Assembly: GCA_036429605.1 (NCBI GenBank)
Contig: CM071589.1
Span: forward strand, 6,076,001-6,140,000
Direction of reading: 5' to 3'
DNA length: 64,000 nt
From: Cladobotryum mycophilum
Taxonomy: Eukaryota; Ascomycota; Sordariomycetes; Hypocreales; Hypocreaceae
A program made the translations under genes and the position numbers. The notes under the pieces are model-generated. The model worked only from the letters and a program-made list of their open reading frames with translations, did no database searches and was not told where the DNA came from. Shown one piece after another: positions 10,445-23,745 of the stretch (within the stretch, counting starts at the first letter, position 1; every line of letters begins with the position of its first letter).

Positions 10445-12121
10445 TCATCGATTTCGGTTGCTCGACCATCGTTTAACCATGACCTCTCTAACCTTGTACA
10501 GCTTCAATGCTTCCGTGATGCCCACTTCTAGCGCCGCTTCAAACTTTGGTGGCGGCGGAACGTCGACGTACACGAGGACTAGGCTCTTAGTAACGTGAGA
10601 TAACACTCGCACGACACTATGAAGCCAGGCCCACGTCTTCTGCGGAGCTGTTTTACCAGCCGCTTGCCACCACGCATCAGAGAATGATGGTATGACAATG
10701 AGACCAAATTCCGCATGATCAAACACGGGACCTCGGGTATACAGCATCCAATCAACACCAAACTTGATACCTGCTCGAGGTACCCATCCTAGAGATCTAA
10801 AATGATGGTATACAGCATAATTCACAAGGAACCCATCGTCGGGTACCAGATCCGGCTCATCTGGTCCATTCCGGGGTGGGAAGTAAGAGTACTGCCGAAA
10901 GAGGGTAAAAAGATCCCTCGGTGAGAGTGTCTTTCCAGATCCGGGATCGGTGACAGTAAGAACCCCCAAGCCAAAGGCCAGGAAGAAAACCTCCTCTGGC
11001 ATGAGCTGAAGATGTTCCTTATTGATAATAGGATCTGAAGGTCGAGTCGGCTGGCCATTAGCATGGACTGCAGCCGACGAATTGGTTGAAACCACGCCAT
11101 TACCGTTGGTCACGGGTGATGAAGACTTCACGGTTCCATTTCCATTTCGCTTCGGGCTTGGAGGATCCGTCCAATTAAAAGTGGCTGATTCCACGGTTGG
11201 GGAGAACCGCACACTTTTCCGGCGCTTTAGAGTCTTTGTCTCGCCGAAATCACTGGATGACGAGCGAGAGAGGGCTGTTTTGGGTGATCCGTTGGCAGTG
11301 TTGCCATTAGGGGTTTGCGGTTCCACTTGGTCATCGTCTTGCCGACCAGTGGGGGTGGTAGGCTCCGTTTCGGTGTTTGTAGTTGAGTCAGCGGGGATGG
11401 CTAATCCATTCACCCGCCCGTTTGCTACTACTGGCTCTCCATTACTCGCATCTACGGGTTTGAGATGGGTAATTAGATCAGCAGCTGAGTTGGGTAGAGC
11501 GAGGATTTCGCGAGGGCCAACTGGAGCAGCGGGAACGACGGGGAGTTGAGGGGCAGGGGTAACAATGGTGGCGAGCTTTTCAAGGCGTCGGGCTTCAGCC
11601 TGCTTTGCCTCTTCCAGCCTCGTTTTCTCGATGGCTTCTTGCTCGAGCCTCGCACGCTCCCACTTGGCTTGTGCTCGCTCTTCTCTCCTCTGCACGGTGA
11701 ATATTTCACTAACGTGAGCCTCTTCGAGTCCTTTGCGGACCTGTTCCCTTTTCAACCAATTCGGCTCACTTCGACTCAAGCTACCTTTTCCGTAGAAGCC
11801 TTGCTCCCACAACGCCCTCATTGATTTTTCATCTATGATGTGGACTGATATTGTAGTCTCTGACCAGATGCCATGATGGATAACCGAGGGCTCGGCCAGC
11901 GGTGGCCGCCAGACCTGACCAAGCCATGCATAGGCAACGTGAAAGAGAGAGATGGGGTTATTGGGGTAGAATGTCGGAAGGGGGAATGTTCGGATGGGAG
12001 TAGGAAGCGCATAAATCTGATGAATAGATGGGCCACGCTTCTGCGGCGCACCAGATTTGGGCGTGGTAGGAGAAGAAGCCTCGCCTGTAGCAGGCTGAAT
12101 TGAAGGTTGAATCTCAGCCAT
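10445..12121 (-). CDS. SEN2: tRNA-splicing endonuclease catalytic subunit SEN2
   Basis: Cuts the 5' splice site of intron-containing pre-tRNAs as part of the four-subunit SEN complex. A single exon of 558 residues with ATG at 12121. The C-terminal domain has the family catalytic triad. The Tyr is in FGVDWMLYTRGP, the His in VFDHAEFGLIVIP and the Lys in SHVTKSLVLVYVDVP. A coiled, charged helix (about residues 125-190, EEAHVSEIFTVQRREERAQA) and a long Ser/Thr/Asn-rich linker separate the N-terminal part (LPTPIRTFPLPTFYPNNPIS) from the nuclease domain. This layout is normal for fungal Sen2. No frame damage is seen. Confidence 0.92.
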   Translation of the reverse strand: MAEIQPSIQPATGEASSPTTPKSGAPQKRGPSIHQIYALPTPIRTFPLPTFYPNNPISLFHVAYAWLGQVWRPPLAEPSVIHHGIWSETTISVHIIDEKSMRALWEQGFYGKGSLSRSEPNWLKREQVRKGLEEAHVSEIFTVQRREERAQAKWERARLEQEAIEKTRLEEAKQAEARRLEKLATIVTPAPQLPVVPAAPVGPREILALPNSAADLITHLKPVDASNGEPVVANGRVNGLAIPADSTTNTETEPTTPTGRQDDDQVEPQTPNGNTANGSPKTALSRSSSSDFGETKTLKRRKSVRFSPTVESATFNWTDPPSPKRNGNGTVKSSSPVTNGNGVVSTNSSAAVHANGQPTRPSDPIINKEHLQLMPEEVFFLAFGLGVLTVTDPGSGKTLSPRDLFTLFRQYSYFPPRNGPDEPDLVPDDGFLVNYAVYHHFRSLGWVPRAGIKFGVDWMLYTRGPVFDHAEFGLIVIPSFSDAWWQAAGKTAPQKTWAWLHSVVRVLSHVTKSLVLVYVDVPPPPKFEAALEVGITEALKLYKVREVMVKRWSSNRNR

Positions 12122-13715
12122 TTCGAGCCGGGATCATTTTGCCCTTGAAGACTTGAGTCAGCGTGGTTCAGGAAACGACGGTTGAAATTGACAAAAGGCA
12201 GATGAGTTGTACTGTATCAGATACCGTTGTAGTCTATAATCAAAGGGCTGTCATCGAGGCCAAATGAATGGTTCCTCTATGCTCAAGTAGGTGTCATCAT
12301 AGTAAGGGGAGTAGGAGTAGGGAGCAGGGAGTGGGAGCGGGAGAAGAGAACTGGCGACGGGTGCTGAAAATTTGCGCCCCATCGCGACATGTCGGAATCC
12401 CATATGTGTGTGTGTGTGTGTGTCGTGTGATGCCATGCGGGCATGTGAGGGGGAGCTAGAAAATGCGCAAGCAACACTTACTTTGTCTCAGGACATGGCT
12501 CAAATGATGAACATTGCCTCGGGATATCGAGCTCAAAAAAACTTTCACATTCAAAGAACAGGCAGCTCCGGCAATGGGTGTTTACCAGTCTGAATATCTC
12601 AAGAATGGGAGGTTGTTTGTTGGAAGCAGGAAGAGGCTGCGGAAAAGAAGAGATGAAATTTTTCGGCGCGGGTTTTGTTCGCTGGTCCACTTACTTTTGA
12701 TGCCTGGAGCGCAAGGCGACCATCTTGTTTTGCATAATAATGGATTAGATAGATGGATAATAGTGGGTGCCCTGTCCTCTGCACAATTAACTTTTGTGCC
12801 TGTAGGGCAAGATTTAGCGCATCTTCCGGTTTGTTCCAGGGGGACGACTACAACTTCTTCAGCATCTTACAGGCTCTCGGGCGCTACGGATGACACTGAC
12901 AGCCAGTGGAGCTCCAGCCCTGGAAGCCCTGAAGAAACGGAAACCTCTCCATCCATGGCTCCACGGGACGACGCACATGTGACGTCGGAAGCCCGCCTGC
13001 TTGTTTGATTTGCCAACCAACAGCAATCTTGCGATAATTTCGCTTCTCCACAGCTCATACAAGTAGACATTCAATATCATATTAATTAAATCATTTCCCG
13101 CACCATCCGAGAGGACATCATCTCGACTCGACTCCTGGGCAAAAGGTCGGTGGATGCCCAGCGCATCTCGTGAAATTGCCTCGTCAATGTCTCTAAGCCA
13201 CCTCTGCTGAGTATATTGATACTTGTACAAGTATTTACCGCCTTATCCAAAACAACAACAACATCAACCTAGCAGCACCTTACATGCAACGTCACAGCCT
13301 GGAGCTTCTCCAAAGTACATACGTACGGATACCCAGGCTGACATACCTTGGCTGAGTGCCCACTCCCTCCGTCCAGGGCCTGAGCCTTTTTGTGCGATCA
13401 TCGTCCCAAGCCGGCGGAGTCGCTGCCGAAGCTGTCAGACGGGCTTTGACCGCTGCCCGTAGGGCTGCCGCTTCGCTTTCTCCCGTCATATCGTTCCTAC
13501 TTACCTACCTACAAGGTAGTCTAGCATCCAAGGCGTCGAGTTTGGTGGTATCTATATATTGGTGGTGTTGCTGCCTTGACCCAACTCTCTCTCTCACCTC
13601 CCTCCCTCCCTCCCTCCATCTATCCTCCACCCATGCGTCGGTCTGTCCTCTGACACGATATAATCGTTGTGGCAAAGACGATAATGTTTGTTGTGCCTTG
13701 AACTAGCGAGTCCAA
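12122..13715. promoter_or_regulatory. Divergent 1.6-kb upstream region of SEN2 and glucosylceramide synthase
   Basis: Contains a (TG)n microsatellite at about 12405-12423 and, near 13590-13620, a pyrimidine-rich CTCCCTCCC stretch typical of fungal 5' leaders just upstream of the glucosylceramide synthase ATG. Short open frames such as 12514-13008 look non-coding. Confidence 0.45.
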
Positions 13716-15389
13716 ATGACCCCGTTAGTTGAGATTGCGGCCTTGGTCTGTCTTGTCTGGGCCTCGATTGTCCTGTTCATTCAGTTCGTCGGAATCAGTG
13801 CCATGTAAGCGCCGGCCCTCGATCCAAGCTGCGCATCCTCTGGCTGACCCTGACCTTGCGCATGTTAGCTATCGACACTTCTCACGAAAGCCTCAGCCTC
13901 CTCAGGCATCCAAGCTCAGTCACAATGCGCCCGTCGTCACCATCATCCGCCCCGTCAAGGGTTTAGAGCCCAAACTTTACGAATGTATCGCATCCACGTT
14001 CCATCAAAATTACCCTCGAGATAAGGTATCCATTCGCCTATGTATCGAAGACAAGACCGATCCTGCTTATCCCGTCCTTAAGAAGATCCTCGATGACTTC
14101 CCTGCATACGACGCGCGAATCTTGATCGAGAACGAGGACCCCGCCCTACATGGCTCGAGCAGTCAGATCAGCAACCTAGGTCCAAACCCCAAGATTCGAA
14201 ATATTAGCAGGGCATATCGTGAGGCAAAAGATGATATCATCTGGGTCATTGACTGCAATGTCTGGGTCTCAAGCGGCGTTCTAGGACGCATGGTGGATAG
14301 GCTAATGGGCTTCACTGCACCGGGAGAGCCTCCCGCGCTGCCTTTCAAATTTGTTCACCAGATGCCCCTTGTTGTCGATCTGGAGGATTACACTCGATCC
14401 ATGACGTCCGAGGACCAAGCATTCCTTTCTTCGCCCGTGGAAGCATCTCCAACCACGGATCCCATCGTGGACGGGACTCCCGGGACTTTGGATCGGATTC
14501 TTCAAACCGGTGGAGGGCGCTTGGACGAGATGTTCATGGCTACTAGTCACGTCAAGTTCTACTGCGCCATCAATGTTGTTTCCATCGCCCCCTGCATTGT
14601 TGGCAAGAGCAACATGTTCCGCAAGTCCCACCTCGACCTAGTCACCGACCCCGTCCATAACCCCATCCTATCGAAGAACAATGCTCGCCCCCCGGCGTCG
14701 ACTACTTTTCCCATAATATTTGCGAGGACCACCTGATTGGTGACATACTCTGGAGGTCCAACATCCCTGGATTCGCAAACCATGGCATCGTATGGGGAGA
14801 TCTTGCGCTGCAACCCATGGCTGGCATGTCCATTGCCAACTATGCCGCTCGACGCGTGCGATGGCTACGGGCTCGTAAATTCACCGTCTTGGCCGCCACA
14901 CTGGTCGAACCCGGCATCGAATCCTTCCTTTGCTCCGCATACTTGGCCTTTGCCGTCACGACATTGCCCTGGTTCCACGATACGTTTGGCATTGAGCAAA
15001 CCTGGTCATCCATGGCCCTCGTTTGGTTCATCTCCATCCTATCCTGGATGCTCATCGACTGGGTCCTCTTCCGCTTCCTTCACACCGGCAAAACCGTCGA
15101 GATAGACCCCGATACCCCCGGCTTCGCCAGAGGAACGTCCAACGCCTTCGGCATGCGCAAGCGCCCCCTCTTGGAATGGGTAGCCGCTTGGCTCGGCCGA
15201 GAAGTCCTGGCCCTGCCCGTCTGGACTTGGGCAGTCCTGCTGGGGACTACTGTCAACTGGAGAGGAAAGACATTCCATGTTCGTCTGGATACGACGGTAG
15301 AGGAATTGACGAATGGAGCGCCAGCTAGAACGACGAGAACACCAGAGTTGGAGAGAGCAAGAATGCCTAGCAAGGACAGGCAGGACTAG
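13716..15389 (+). CDS. Ceramide glucosyltransferase (GT21 glucosylceramide synthase)
   Basis: Transfers glucose from UDP-glucose to ceramide, giving fungal glucosylceramide in Golgi/ER membranes. Exon 1 (13716-13804) encodes an N-terminal membrane helix (VEIAALVCLVWASIVLFIQF). Exon 2 runs 13869-15389. GT21 motifs are present: the PVVTIIRPVKGLEPKLYEC start, D1 in RLCIEDKTDP, D2 in WVIDCNVWVSSG, D3 in YFSHNICEDHLIGD and the RxxRW box in AARRVRWLRARKF. C-terminal hydrophobic helices follow, as the family requires. About 536 residues with the frame corrected. The frame breaks at the C6 run 14688-14693, just before D3. One added C restores it. Confidence 0.9.
14688..14693. other. Homopolymer frameshift in glucosylceramide synthase
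   Basis: C6. As written, the frame ends in an unrelated Thr/Pro tail. With seven C it continues ARPPGVDYFSHNICEDHLIG, the D3 motif, and on to the RxxRW box. Confidence 0.88.
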
Positions 15390-15657
15390 ACAAAACGGAA
15401 ACAGGACGATGATACCTATAGACACGATATATCCTTCTCATGAGGGGGATCCTAGAGTTCGAATTACAAATTAATGATTATTCTTCTTCACCATTTTACA
15501 CATTATCGTCCCCTTCACTTAGTGAAAACGGCCACAACAAATCACTTTTCTTGAGACGGATATCAGGATTATTCCGAATCACAATGGGTATATTTATTCG
15601 TAACGCCTTATCATAACGCATAACTAAAAGCACTTTTGCCGCCCATCTCGCCCAATC

Positions 15658-18600
15658 CTACCCTTTACCCGAAGCGCCAGGAAATGTGCCAACCGGAACG
15701 AACCTCGACCGCTTCGCCACCACCTCTGCCAGTTGCATCATGTCCATTGAACTCATGAGCTCGAGCGTCTGCACATGACTCCTCAAATGTCCTGTTATCC
15801 AATTTCTCAGCTCTACTGAGATGAGAGAGTCTACTCCGTAACTTGCTACCGATCGGTCGGGTTGTACTTCCTTGGGGGAGATGGCAAGGAGACGGGCTAG
15901 CTTTTGTTTCATGCTGGTGTATGTAGCTTCTACTGCCGCTGTTGATGTTGAGGCCTTTTGAAGAGCGGATTGCACGTCAATGTCGCTATTGTCAGACGTC
16001 TTGGTGATGTCAGGGGTTGATCCAGCCCAAAGGTGGGAGAACTTGGCATCAGGTGAGGATCCCTCTGTGACCGTTCTCCTTGTTCCACAAAGAATCTGAG
16101 CCTGAGCTGTTGTTTCAGCAACAGGGTTCTGGATAGCATAGTTGAGGACAGAAAAAAGTTCCTCTTTGCTGTGTGGCTGAAGGCCATGTGAAGATAGTTT
16201 CGCCAAGAGATCCGAATTCTCAAACGACACGTCCTCGTCTTGCACCAAGCCAACATCTATCGCCCTGACAGGGCATCCAAGTGAAGCCTGGTATCGCGCA
16301 AAGGCATCTTGGAATGTGTTACTGGCACAATAGTTTCCTTGCCCATGCGTCCCGATAACGGCTGCCGCGCTGCCCAGAAGAAGGAAGAAATCCAAATCTT
16401 TGCCAATCTCGGCAAACAGATCAAGTGTACCTAAAGCAGTGTTATTTTGGTACCACTGAAGGCGAGTCGTGAATTCCATTAGCATACTCTGCTCCAAAAT
16501 TAGCTTTTATTTCTCTCGTCAGTGGGATCGCGCACATACCTGTTGCGGCATAACTCCTTGAATCACACCCCTAATGGGCATATCATTGCTCGCCTCCTTG
16601 AGACGCTGGAGTAAGGACTTATCGCGGATGCTGCCTCTTAATATCACTAGCTCGGAACCTAGAGCCTGCACATCTTTGGTAAATTGCTCCATGCCTGTTT
16701 CCTCGGCACCTGAGCGCGAAAGCAGAATAGTTCGCTTCGCCCCAAGCTTTGCCAGGTATTTCACAACATCCTTGTGAAGACCTCGGCTGCTGCCAACAAC
16801 GAGATATGAACCGTCCTCTCTCAACGTTGCCTGCTTAGGTTTTGGTGGTTGAACCTGTTACAAAGTTAGCATCAGAGAATCTCACCCAGAGGAGGGGGAC
16901 AATACGTACCTTCAACGTCTGGCTCGAGTTCATTTTCAGAATCAATTTTCCAATGTGATTTCCAGCTTGCATAGCACGGAATTGCTTCTCGGCTTCCGCA
17001 GCGGGTGCGCTAGTAATGGGCTCAAGCATATCTAGAGTCCTTTCCTGAACCAGCTTGACACAAGTGCGAAGCAATTTGCTCATCATCTTGGATCGGTCCT
17101 TTGCGACCAGAGTCAAGTCCACTGCAGAGAAGCTGATATTCTTTTCAAAATACTTCATCTCTAGGCGCCCATTGGTAAGAATGTCCTTCTTTCCGATTTC
17201 CACGAATCTGCCAAAAGATGCCAATGCGCCAAGACTTGCTGCAAGGGTATCGCCAGATAGCGAGTTGAGAACAACATCAACGCCGCGGCCGCCATTCAGC
17301 TCGAGGATCTGATCGCCAAAGTCCAGATTACGGCTCGAGAGAATGCGGTTGGCAGGAATGCCAAATTTTTCTCTGACAAACTTGCGTCTCTCCTCGCTGC
17401 CCGCAGTAACGAAAATGTCTTCAACACCAAGAAATTGCGCGATGGCTATCGCTGCTTGGCCGACCGCGCCAGCTCCAGAATGGATGAGAACCGAATCACC
17501 TTGTCCGAGTCTCCCGACATCTCTGAGAGCATACAGTGCTGTTGCGTATGCAACGGGTATCGATGCTGCGGTCTCCATGCTCATTCCCTTTGGAACCAAG
17601 CTCGCATGGTTGACGTCAATATTGCTGACGGTGGCGAGTCCCTCGGGGGCAAAGAAGCAGACCTTGTCACCAGCAGAGAAACTTGATTTGGTGGTATCTC
17701 CAACTTCGAGAACTGTGCCGCTACCTTCAATAAGAAGCGTAGATTGGCCTTCCAGTTGCCCCATGGCGGTCATGACATCCTTGAAATTGAGTGAAATGTT
17801 GTCCACACGGACCTTGATTTGTGACGCGGTTGGGGGTTGGGAGTGTGTGGGGTGATCAACCCAGTAGAGTGAGTCGAGCATTCCTGCGGAGTGTATTCGT
17901 AGACCAAGGGAGCGATTGGGATTGATATTCTTGGTCTCCCGGGGGTGATGTTTCGAGAATGTGTCTTCTACCCAGTGATTGACGGCCTTATTATCAAGCA
18001 GGCGAGGTACCATAACACAACCGTCCCGAATTGCAATCTCCCATTCTGAAGAAGAATGGGGAGAGGCATTAGATCCAAGGAACTGTTCATATACCTGTGT
18101 AATATGGGACACTGTCTCAACCTGTTGGCTGCATCCTGGATCAAGGTCAAGGGTGTAGAATTTCAGTCCCGGCTTCTCAGATCGCAGGGTGCGACCCAAC
18201 CCCGTGATAAGCGCCCGCTGCGGCTCCGTACATGTAAGAGCAGCTCCCTTGGTGACCCACAGCACGGCTTGGGCCCTGCAGATGACATCCCGCACGCTGG
18301 ACCAGTCACATCCCGACGGGGTTAGGAGGAAGTCCCATGACATTTCGAGCATGAAGATGTATGCGGCATTAGGTCTTGCCGCACCGGAGAGTGGCTGTAC
18401 CGATACATCTAGCTCTGGATACTGCGCCTGGAGACGGTCCCGCAACTCTGTGGCAATTACCCCATCCGAACCCCCGGCAATGATGACGACTTCCTTGGGG
18501 GGCGTCTGTGTGTTGCTATTCACGGCATGAGAGATTATCAAACTGGCTTCATGCTGTTCCTCTGCGTCATAGTCCTTCATTTCCAGTGAGACACCAGAGA

Positions 18601-21600
18601 AACCACTCTGAGACAGAGCATCATCCCACTGTGTCTTGTTCAAAAGTGGGAAACTACCGCGACCATCCTCAGCACCCAACCACCAACCCGGTAAGCCCCC
18701 GCCCAAGAGGCCCCATCTCAAAGAAGGTTCCGTAAGCTCTACCATGGCAATCTGACCACCGGGCTTGAGGAGCCGCTTGAGATTCGCTAGAGTTCCCTTT
18801 ACACTGCGAGTCATATGCACAACGTTGGAGGTGACGATAATATCAAATGATGCAAGCTCAAACCCTTGCTGTGATGGACATCGCTCAATATCAAGGCGCT
18901 TGAAGTCCATAAACGACTCGAACTTTTTCAATCTTGCTTGGGCTTCGGGAATCAGCGAGGTTACAGCATCGGTAAACACATATGTCCACTTCACATTGGG
19001 ATACTCTTGCTGATTGCCATACATCGTCTCTAGAAGAGAAACAGCCATGCTAGCTGTACCTCCACCAATTTCCAGGATGCGCAGATTTGGTACTTTGAAC
19101 TGCACAAGCCTCAGGTATTTGGCGAGCTGTAAGTAGCACCTCTTAAGGCACTGATCTTCAACGTAGAGGCTGTAGTGGAGGTCGCCTTCAAACAGGCATA
19201 CCGATTGCATTTTTCCGCGCAAGATATCAGCAAGGCTGTCGCTATGTGTAACCAACATCTCTCCCGGGGCACCCAGAGCGCGCATACTCTCCTCAATGCT
19301 GAGATCGATTGGTTCGGCATCGGGTACATGATGCGAGCGCATCCACTTTAGGTACATTTGTAGATGACCTGTAATGCCTTCTTCGTCCTCGGGTGTAAGC
19401 TGCGAGAGTGTGCGATTGATAACGCTCTGGCAAAAGGGATCGCAGAGTTTTCGGAACTGTTGATTATCCTCAATCAGGCCTTCTTTGCAATATCTTTCCA
19501 CGCTCAACTTCGGAGAAGCGAATGGGTCCATGAGCCACTCCATTTGATGACACAATGGCTCCTCAGCGTATGCTGCAGACGTAGCACTGCGAGTCCCATA
19601 AGTGCCCAGAGATGAATACTTGATGCCCTTGACACGAATGATGGGCCGGGCTTCCTTTCCAAGATCTTTGACAACGAAATCTCCAGCATGATGTCTCAGA
19701 CCATACGGTGCTGTTTTTGTTGTGACTGCCAACGTCTGGCCAGGCTTTAGATCAATATCTGTAGAGACGTAAATCTCATCGAATCCTGTGACGACCTGCG
19801 CTCCATCCATGCAGTCAGCAGCCTGTAACCCAGGGAGACATGCTTGAACACAGGCCTCAAGAGTCGTGGGGTGCAGGCAATGCTGTTGCTGATGCTGCGA
19901 AGGCATTGTCAATTTTACATCAGGTACAACCAACTCGCACTTGGTGCCCCATGCTCGTGCAGCTACCTTGCTCAAACTCGCGAAGCAACCGGAGTACTCA
20001 TTGCCCACGGAATGAAGATCTTTGTACATCTTTTGGATCGCCAGTTGATTCCATGGATTGGCTTCATCATCCACCACATTGTCAAGATGCGATGTCATTG
20101 TCAACTTTCTGACTGAATCAGAAACAGCAATGAGACCTCTGCAATGTTCTGTAGACTCGTTGCGCTTTGAAACACTGAAGATTCTGAATTCTTGCCACAT
20201 CGTATTTGATTGACGTGATGAATGGGAATAGGGACGCAGCAGTGTAAATACTTCAGCGCCAAACTCATCATTCTGAATCAACAAAGGTCTTTCAATGATG
20301 ACATCCTTGAGTTGAACTACCTTCCGCCTCCATGGTCGGCTTGTGGTGAGACAGTGGCGCTTCATTGCCTCAATGATCATGCTGACAAAGCCAGATGCTG
20401 CGAAAACAATCTGTCCATCAATGCAATGACCACTGACCCATGGCATTTCTGACAACTTGACGTAGACACGCCATGACGGCTCAGCACTGATGCTATCGGT
20501 AGTTGCGTTCCCGAGAAGCTCATGTCGAGGGAACTTTCGTGTGCGATAAACGGCACTTCTTCTTGATTCATTCCAATGAACATTCTCGTGATGCCAGTTG
20601 TAGGATGGTAGGTTGGCAAGGACCTTTCTGAACATATTCTCCGGGTTGTTGACGCGGTTAAGATCAACAGTCACACCATGGGTATGTAGCTCCGTGGCAA
20701 GGAGCAGAGAGGTGGACTTTGCGCTTTCCCCTCTCTTTAGGCAGGAGGTGTAGTGAATAGGTTGCGATATTGAGAGAGACTTGATGGTTTGATTGGCAGG
20801 CCCCTTCAAGGCTGCATGTGGTCCAATCTCAAGCATGACGATTGATTGCGCCGTAACGCTTTTTCCTTTCGGGCGAAGAAGTCCAGCCAAGGCATCAGAA
20901 AAGCGAACTGGGTTTAGCAAATTGCGAGTCCAGTAAGCAGAGTCAAGCTCCTGGCCTTGGACCTCTTTGCCTGTAACAGATGATACCATTCGCACTTGAG
21001 GGTAGATCTTCTGTGGCTTCAGGCCATGAATGCTGGCACGGTAATAGGCTTCGACGTAAGCCATGTGATGAGAATGATAGGCAACATCAACAGCAAGCTT
21101 TCGGTTGAAAATTCTTGCAGAGTTAAAAACGCGAATCAGCTGATCGATAGCGGCAACATCTCCAGAGAGCGTTACGCTTGAAGGACTGTTGATGCATGCA
21201 ACCTTGACAGCATCCTGGTGGTTGACGAGGTATTCACGGACGTCGGATTCTGACAACCCAACTGCAAGCATTCCTCCTTGCATATGCGGGACACCTTTCT
21301 TGAGAGCACACACAGCTTGCCCTCTGAAATAAGCAGTTTTGACAGCTTCTTCTGCTGTCAGAGCACCTGCAGCATAGGCAGCGGCAATTTCTCCGCTGGA
21401 ATGGCCACAAACCATATCTGGATGGACATCCCAGGAAGCTAGAAGATCAACCAGAGCAATCTGAACAGCGGTGCAGCAAGGCTGTGCTAGCTCAGCAGTG
21501 TTAATGCGAGAAGCTTCTTCAGGCTTCTTCAGCTCTTCAGTCAGCCGCCAGGTAGCTCCTTGCCTGAGGAGCTCAACCTCAGACCTGTGCAGGGACTGAG

Positions 21601-23745
21601 AGAAGACGGTGTACACGGACATGAGTTCAACTCCCATCCTAGCCCACTGTGCACCCTGGCCTGTGAATATATCAGCATTTCCGTTCGTGGTATGATGACT
21701 TCTAGACGGGCTATCTTACCAGTGAAAACAAAGCACAGCTTTGCATTTGAGAATGCCTTTACGGGGCGTATTGATCCCAGCTCAATCTTGTTGATACCAT
21801 CCAGCAATTCTTGTAGGTCCGAGGCAATGATTGCCGCACGGTGCCCCAAGTGTGATCGCCTAGAGCCCAGAGTAAAGGCCATGTCATCTAGGGAAAGATG
21901 CTGTTTACCTGCGCGAGACGCCATGATGAATCGTTTCCAAGTGGATGCCATCTTGACCAGACCATCTTCGCGTTGATGACTCCAGACAAAAACGTTTGAC
22001 CTCTCCTTTGAGTATGCATTCGGTGTGATTCCGTTCATAGGAAATCCATGCTCAAACCCACCAATATGGTTGGCTTTTGGCCAAGCTTCGACAATGACAT
22101 GTGCATTGACGCCTCCATAACCTGTTCCATTTATGGAGACGCGTCGCACGGATCCCTCGGGCCACTTCATTATTTTGGTAGGTACCTAGCGTTCATGGTT
22201 AAAATAGATGTCCGTGGCTGGTATTTTGGGGAAATTACCTGAATGCCTCGAGCTTCAAGCTCAAGATTCGGGTTGGCCGAAGAAAATAATGGATTAGGGG
22301 CGATAAGTCCCTTCTCAAGCATCAGGATCGTTTTTATCAGGCCTGCTAAGCCAGCGACACCTTCTGTATGCCCAAGGTTTGCCTTTACGCTGCCAATGAG
22401 CAGCTTATTGGGTCTATCTTTGCAAAAGGCATTGGTGAATGCTTTGATTTCGCAATCGTCACCAGCGTTTGTGCCCGTTCCTGATGATATGTTAACGGCA
22501 TGAATTGTATTCCAACATTGTGTCGGTTACATACCGTGTGCTTCCACGTAGAGGGTGTCTCTGGGATCAAGGCCAGCCGACTGGTACGCTCGACGGATAG
22601 TCTCGTATTGTGCCGTTGGCGAGGGCATTGTGATGCCGTGTGTTCTGCCATCGGAGCCAGTCGCACTGCCTCGGATAACGGCTCGAATGGTATCGCCATC
22701 TCGGATGGCTGCGGTAAGGGGTTTCAGGAGAACTCCTGCGACACCCTCTCCTCTACCATAACCGCTGGCTCGAGAGTCAAAGGAGTAACATCGCCCATGG
22801 GGGGATAAAAACCTGAAGCAGAATTAGATACGTGACACCATTCGGAAAAAGGTTACCAGGCCCTGCCGGCTAAGTACGTCAAACATACTGCATTGACGAA
22901 ATATTTGTAAGCTTGTCCGGGTCTAGGATGAGATTTGAACCTCCGACTAGTATTTGGTCGGCATCGCCAGCACGAAGCGCTCGGCATGCTTCGTGGAGCG
23001 CGACAAGAGTACTAGAGCATGCTGTGTCGACGCTCATACTCGGCCCCTTGAGGTCGAAAAAGTATGATACTCTGTTGGCCAGTATAGACGGGCCTGTCCC
23101 GGTGAATCGATACCTAGAACGCCATGAGCAAAACACGCCGCGAGAGAGGGAGAGAATGCGGGCGCGTGACTGGAGAGACATACCGGGGCGAGACTTCTGG
23201 ATCTCGTCCTTGAATCTGATCATAGTCAATATATGGTACTGCGCAGACGACCCCTGTGTTTGAGCCCTCCAAGCCTTCGAGCGAAATGCCCGCGTTTTCG
23301 AAAGTTTCGTAGGCAACTTCAAGCATCAACCGCTGGTTTGGGTCAATTGCTTTTGCCTCGAGGCCGCTGATGCCGAAAAAGTCATTATCAAAGACGGCCG
23401 GGTCTTGTTGTAATAAATGCAGACCCCTGGAGTTGACCTAAAAAGGATGGCACGGGTTAGTCTAGATCTTGCGGCCGCTCGTAGAAGGGGCATCGGTGAG
23501 CGACGTACAGAGCCACTGAGTTGGGCATGTGGATGCCAGAAAGATTCGAGCCTGAATCGGCCCCTCGCATTGCTTCCCCAACTTGTCATGTTTTTTGAGA
23601 GCAGCTGCCAGAGGCCATCCTGACTGGAAGCATTGCCAGAGAAACGGCAAGCGGCTCCAATAACGGCAATGGGTTCCATGACGGCAGCGTCGAGCCGGTG
23701 TGAGTTTGCGGCAGAGGAGGAAGCAGAAGCAGATGGACCCGTCAT
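15658..23745 (-). CDS. Highly reducing polyketide synthase (KS-AT-DH-MT-ER-KR-ACP)
   Basis: Iterative type I PKS of about 2533 residues in nine exons: 23745-23509, 23437-23184, 23113-22889, 22812-22535, 22480-22239, 22185-21720, 21660-16910, 16854-16540 and 16491-15658. The KS (about 23-440) has the active Cys in DTACSS (about 196), and His in VEAHGTGT (about 330) and NLGHTEG (about 368). The AT (about 565-880) has GHSSGE (Ser about 655). The DH keeps its His in GHCIDG (about 979), but the partner Asp is Glu in HPTTLEACVQ (about 1169). The methyltransferase has LEIGGGTAS (about 1430). The ER (about 1800-2140) has SGAGAVGQAA. The KR (about 2165-2400) is degenerate: the nucleotide loop reads VVGSSRGLHKD and the catalytic Lys appears lost, while Tyr and Asn remain in GQGNYCASN. 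The ACP Ser is in YGVDSLIS (about 2478). There is no thioesterase. All joins keep frame. The product is unknown. Confidence 0.93.

Noticed and set aside
12514..13008. 164-codon open frame in the SEN2/glucosylceramide synthase gap
   Set aside because: No family similarity, overlaps frames on the opposite strand, and sits in the promoter gap of two divergent genes.
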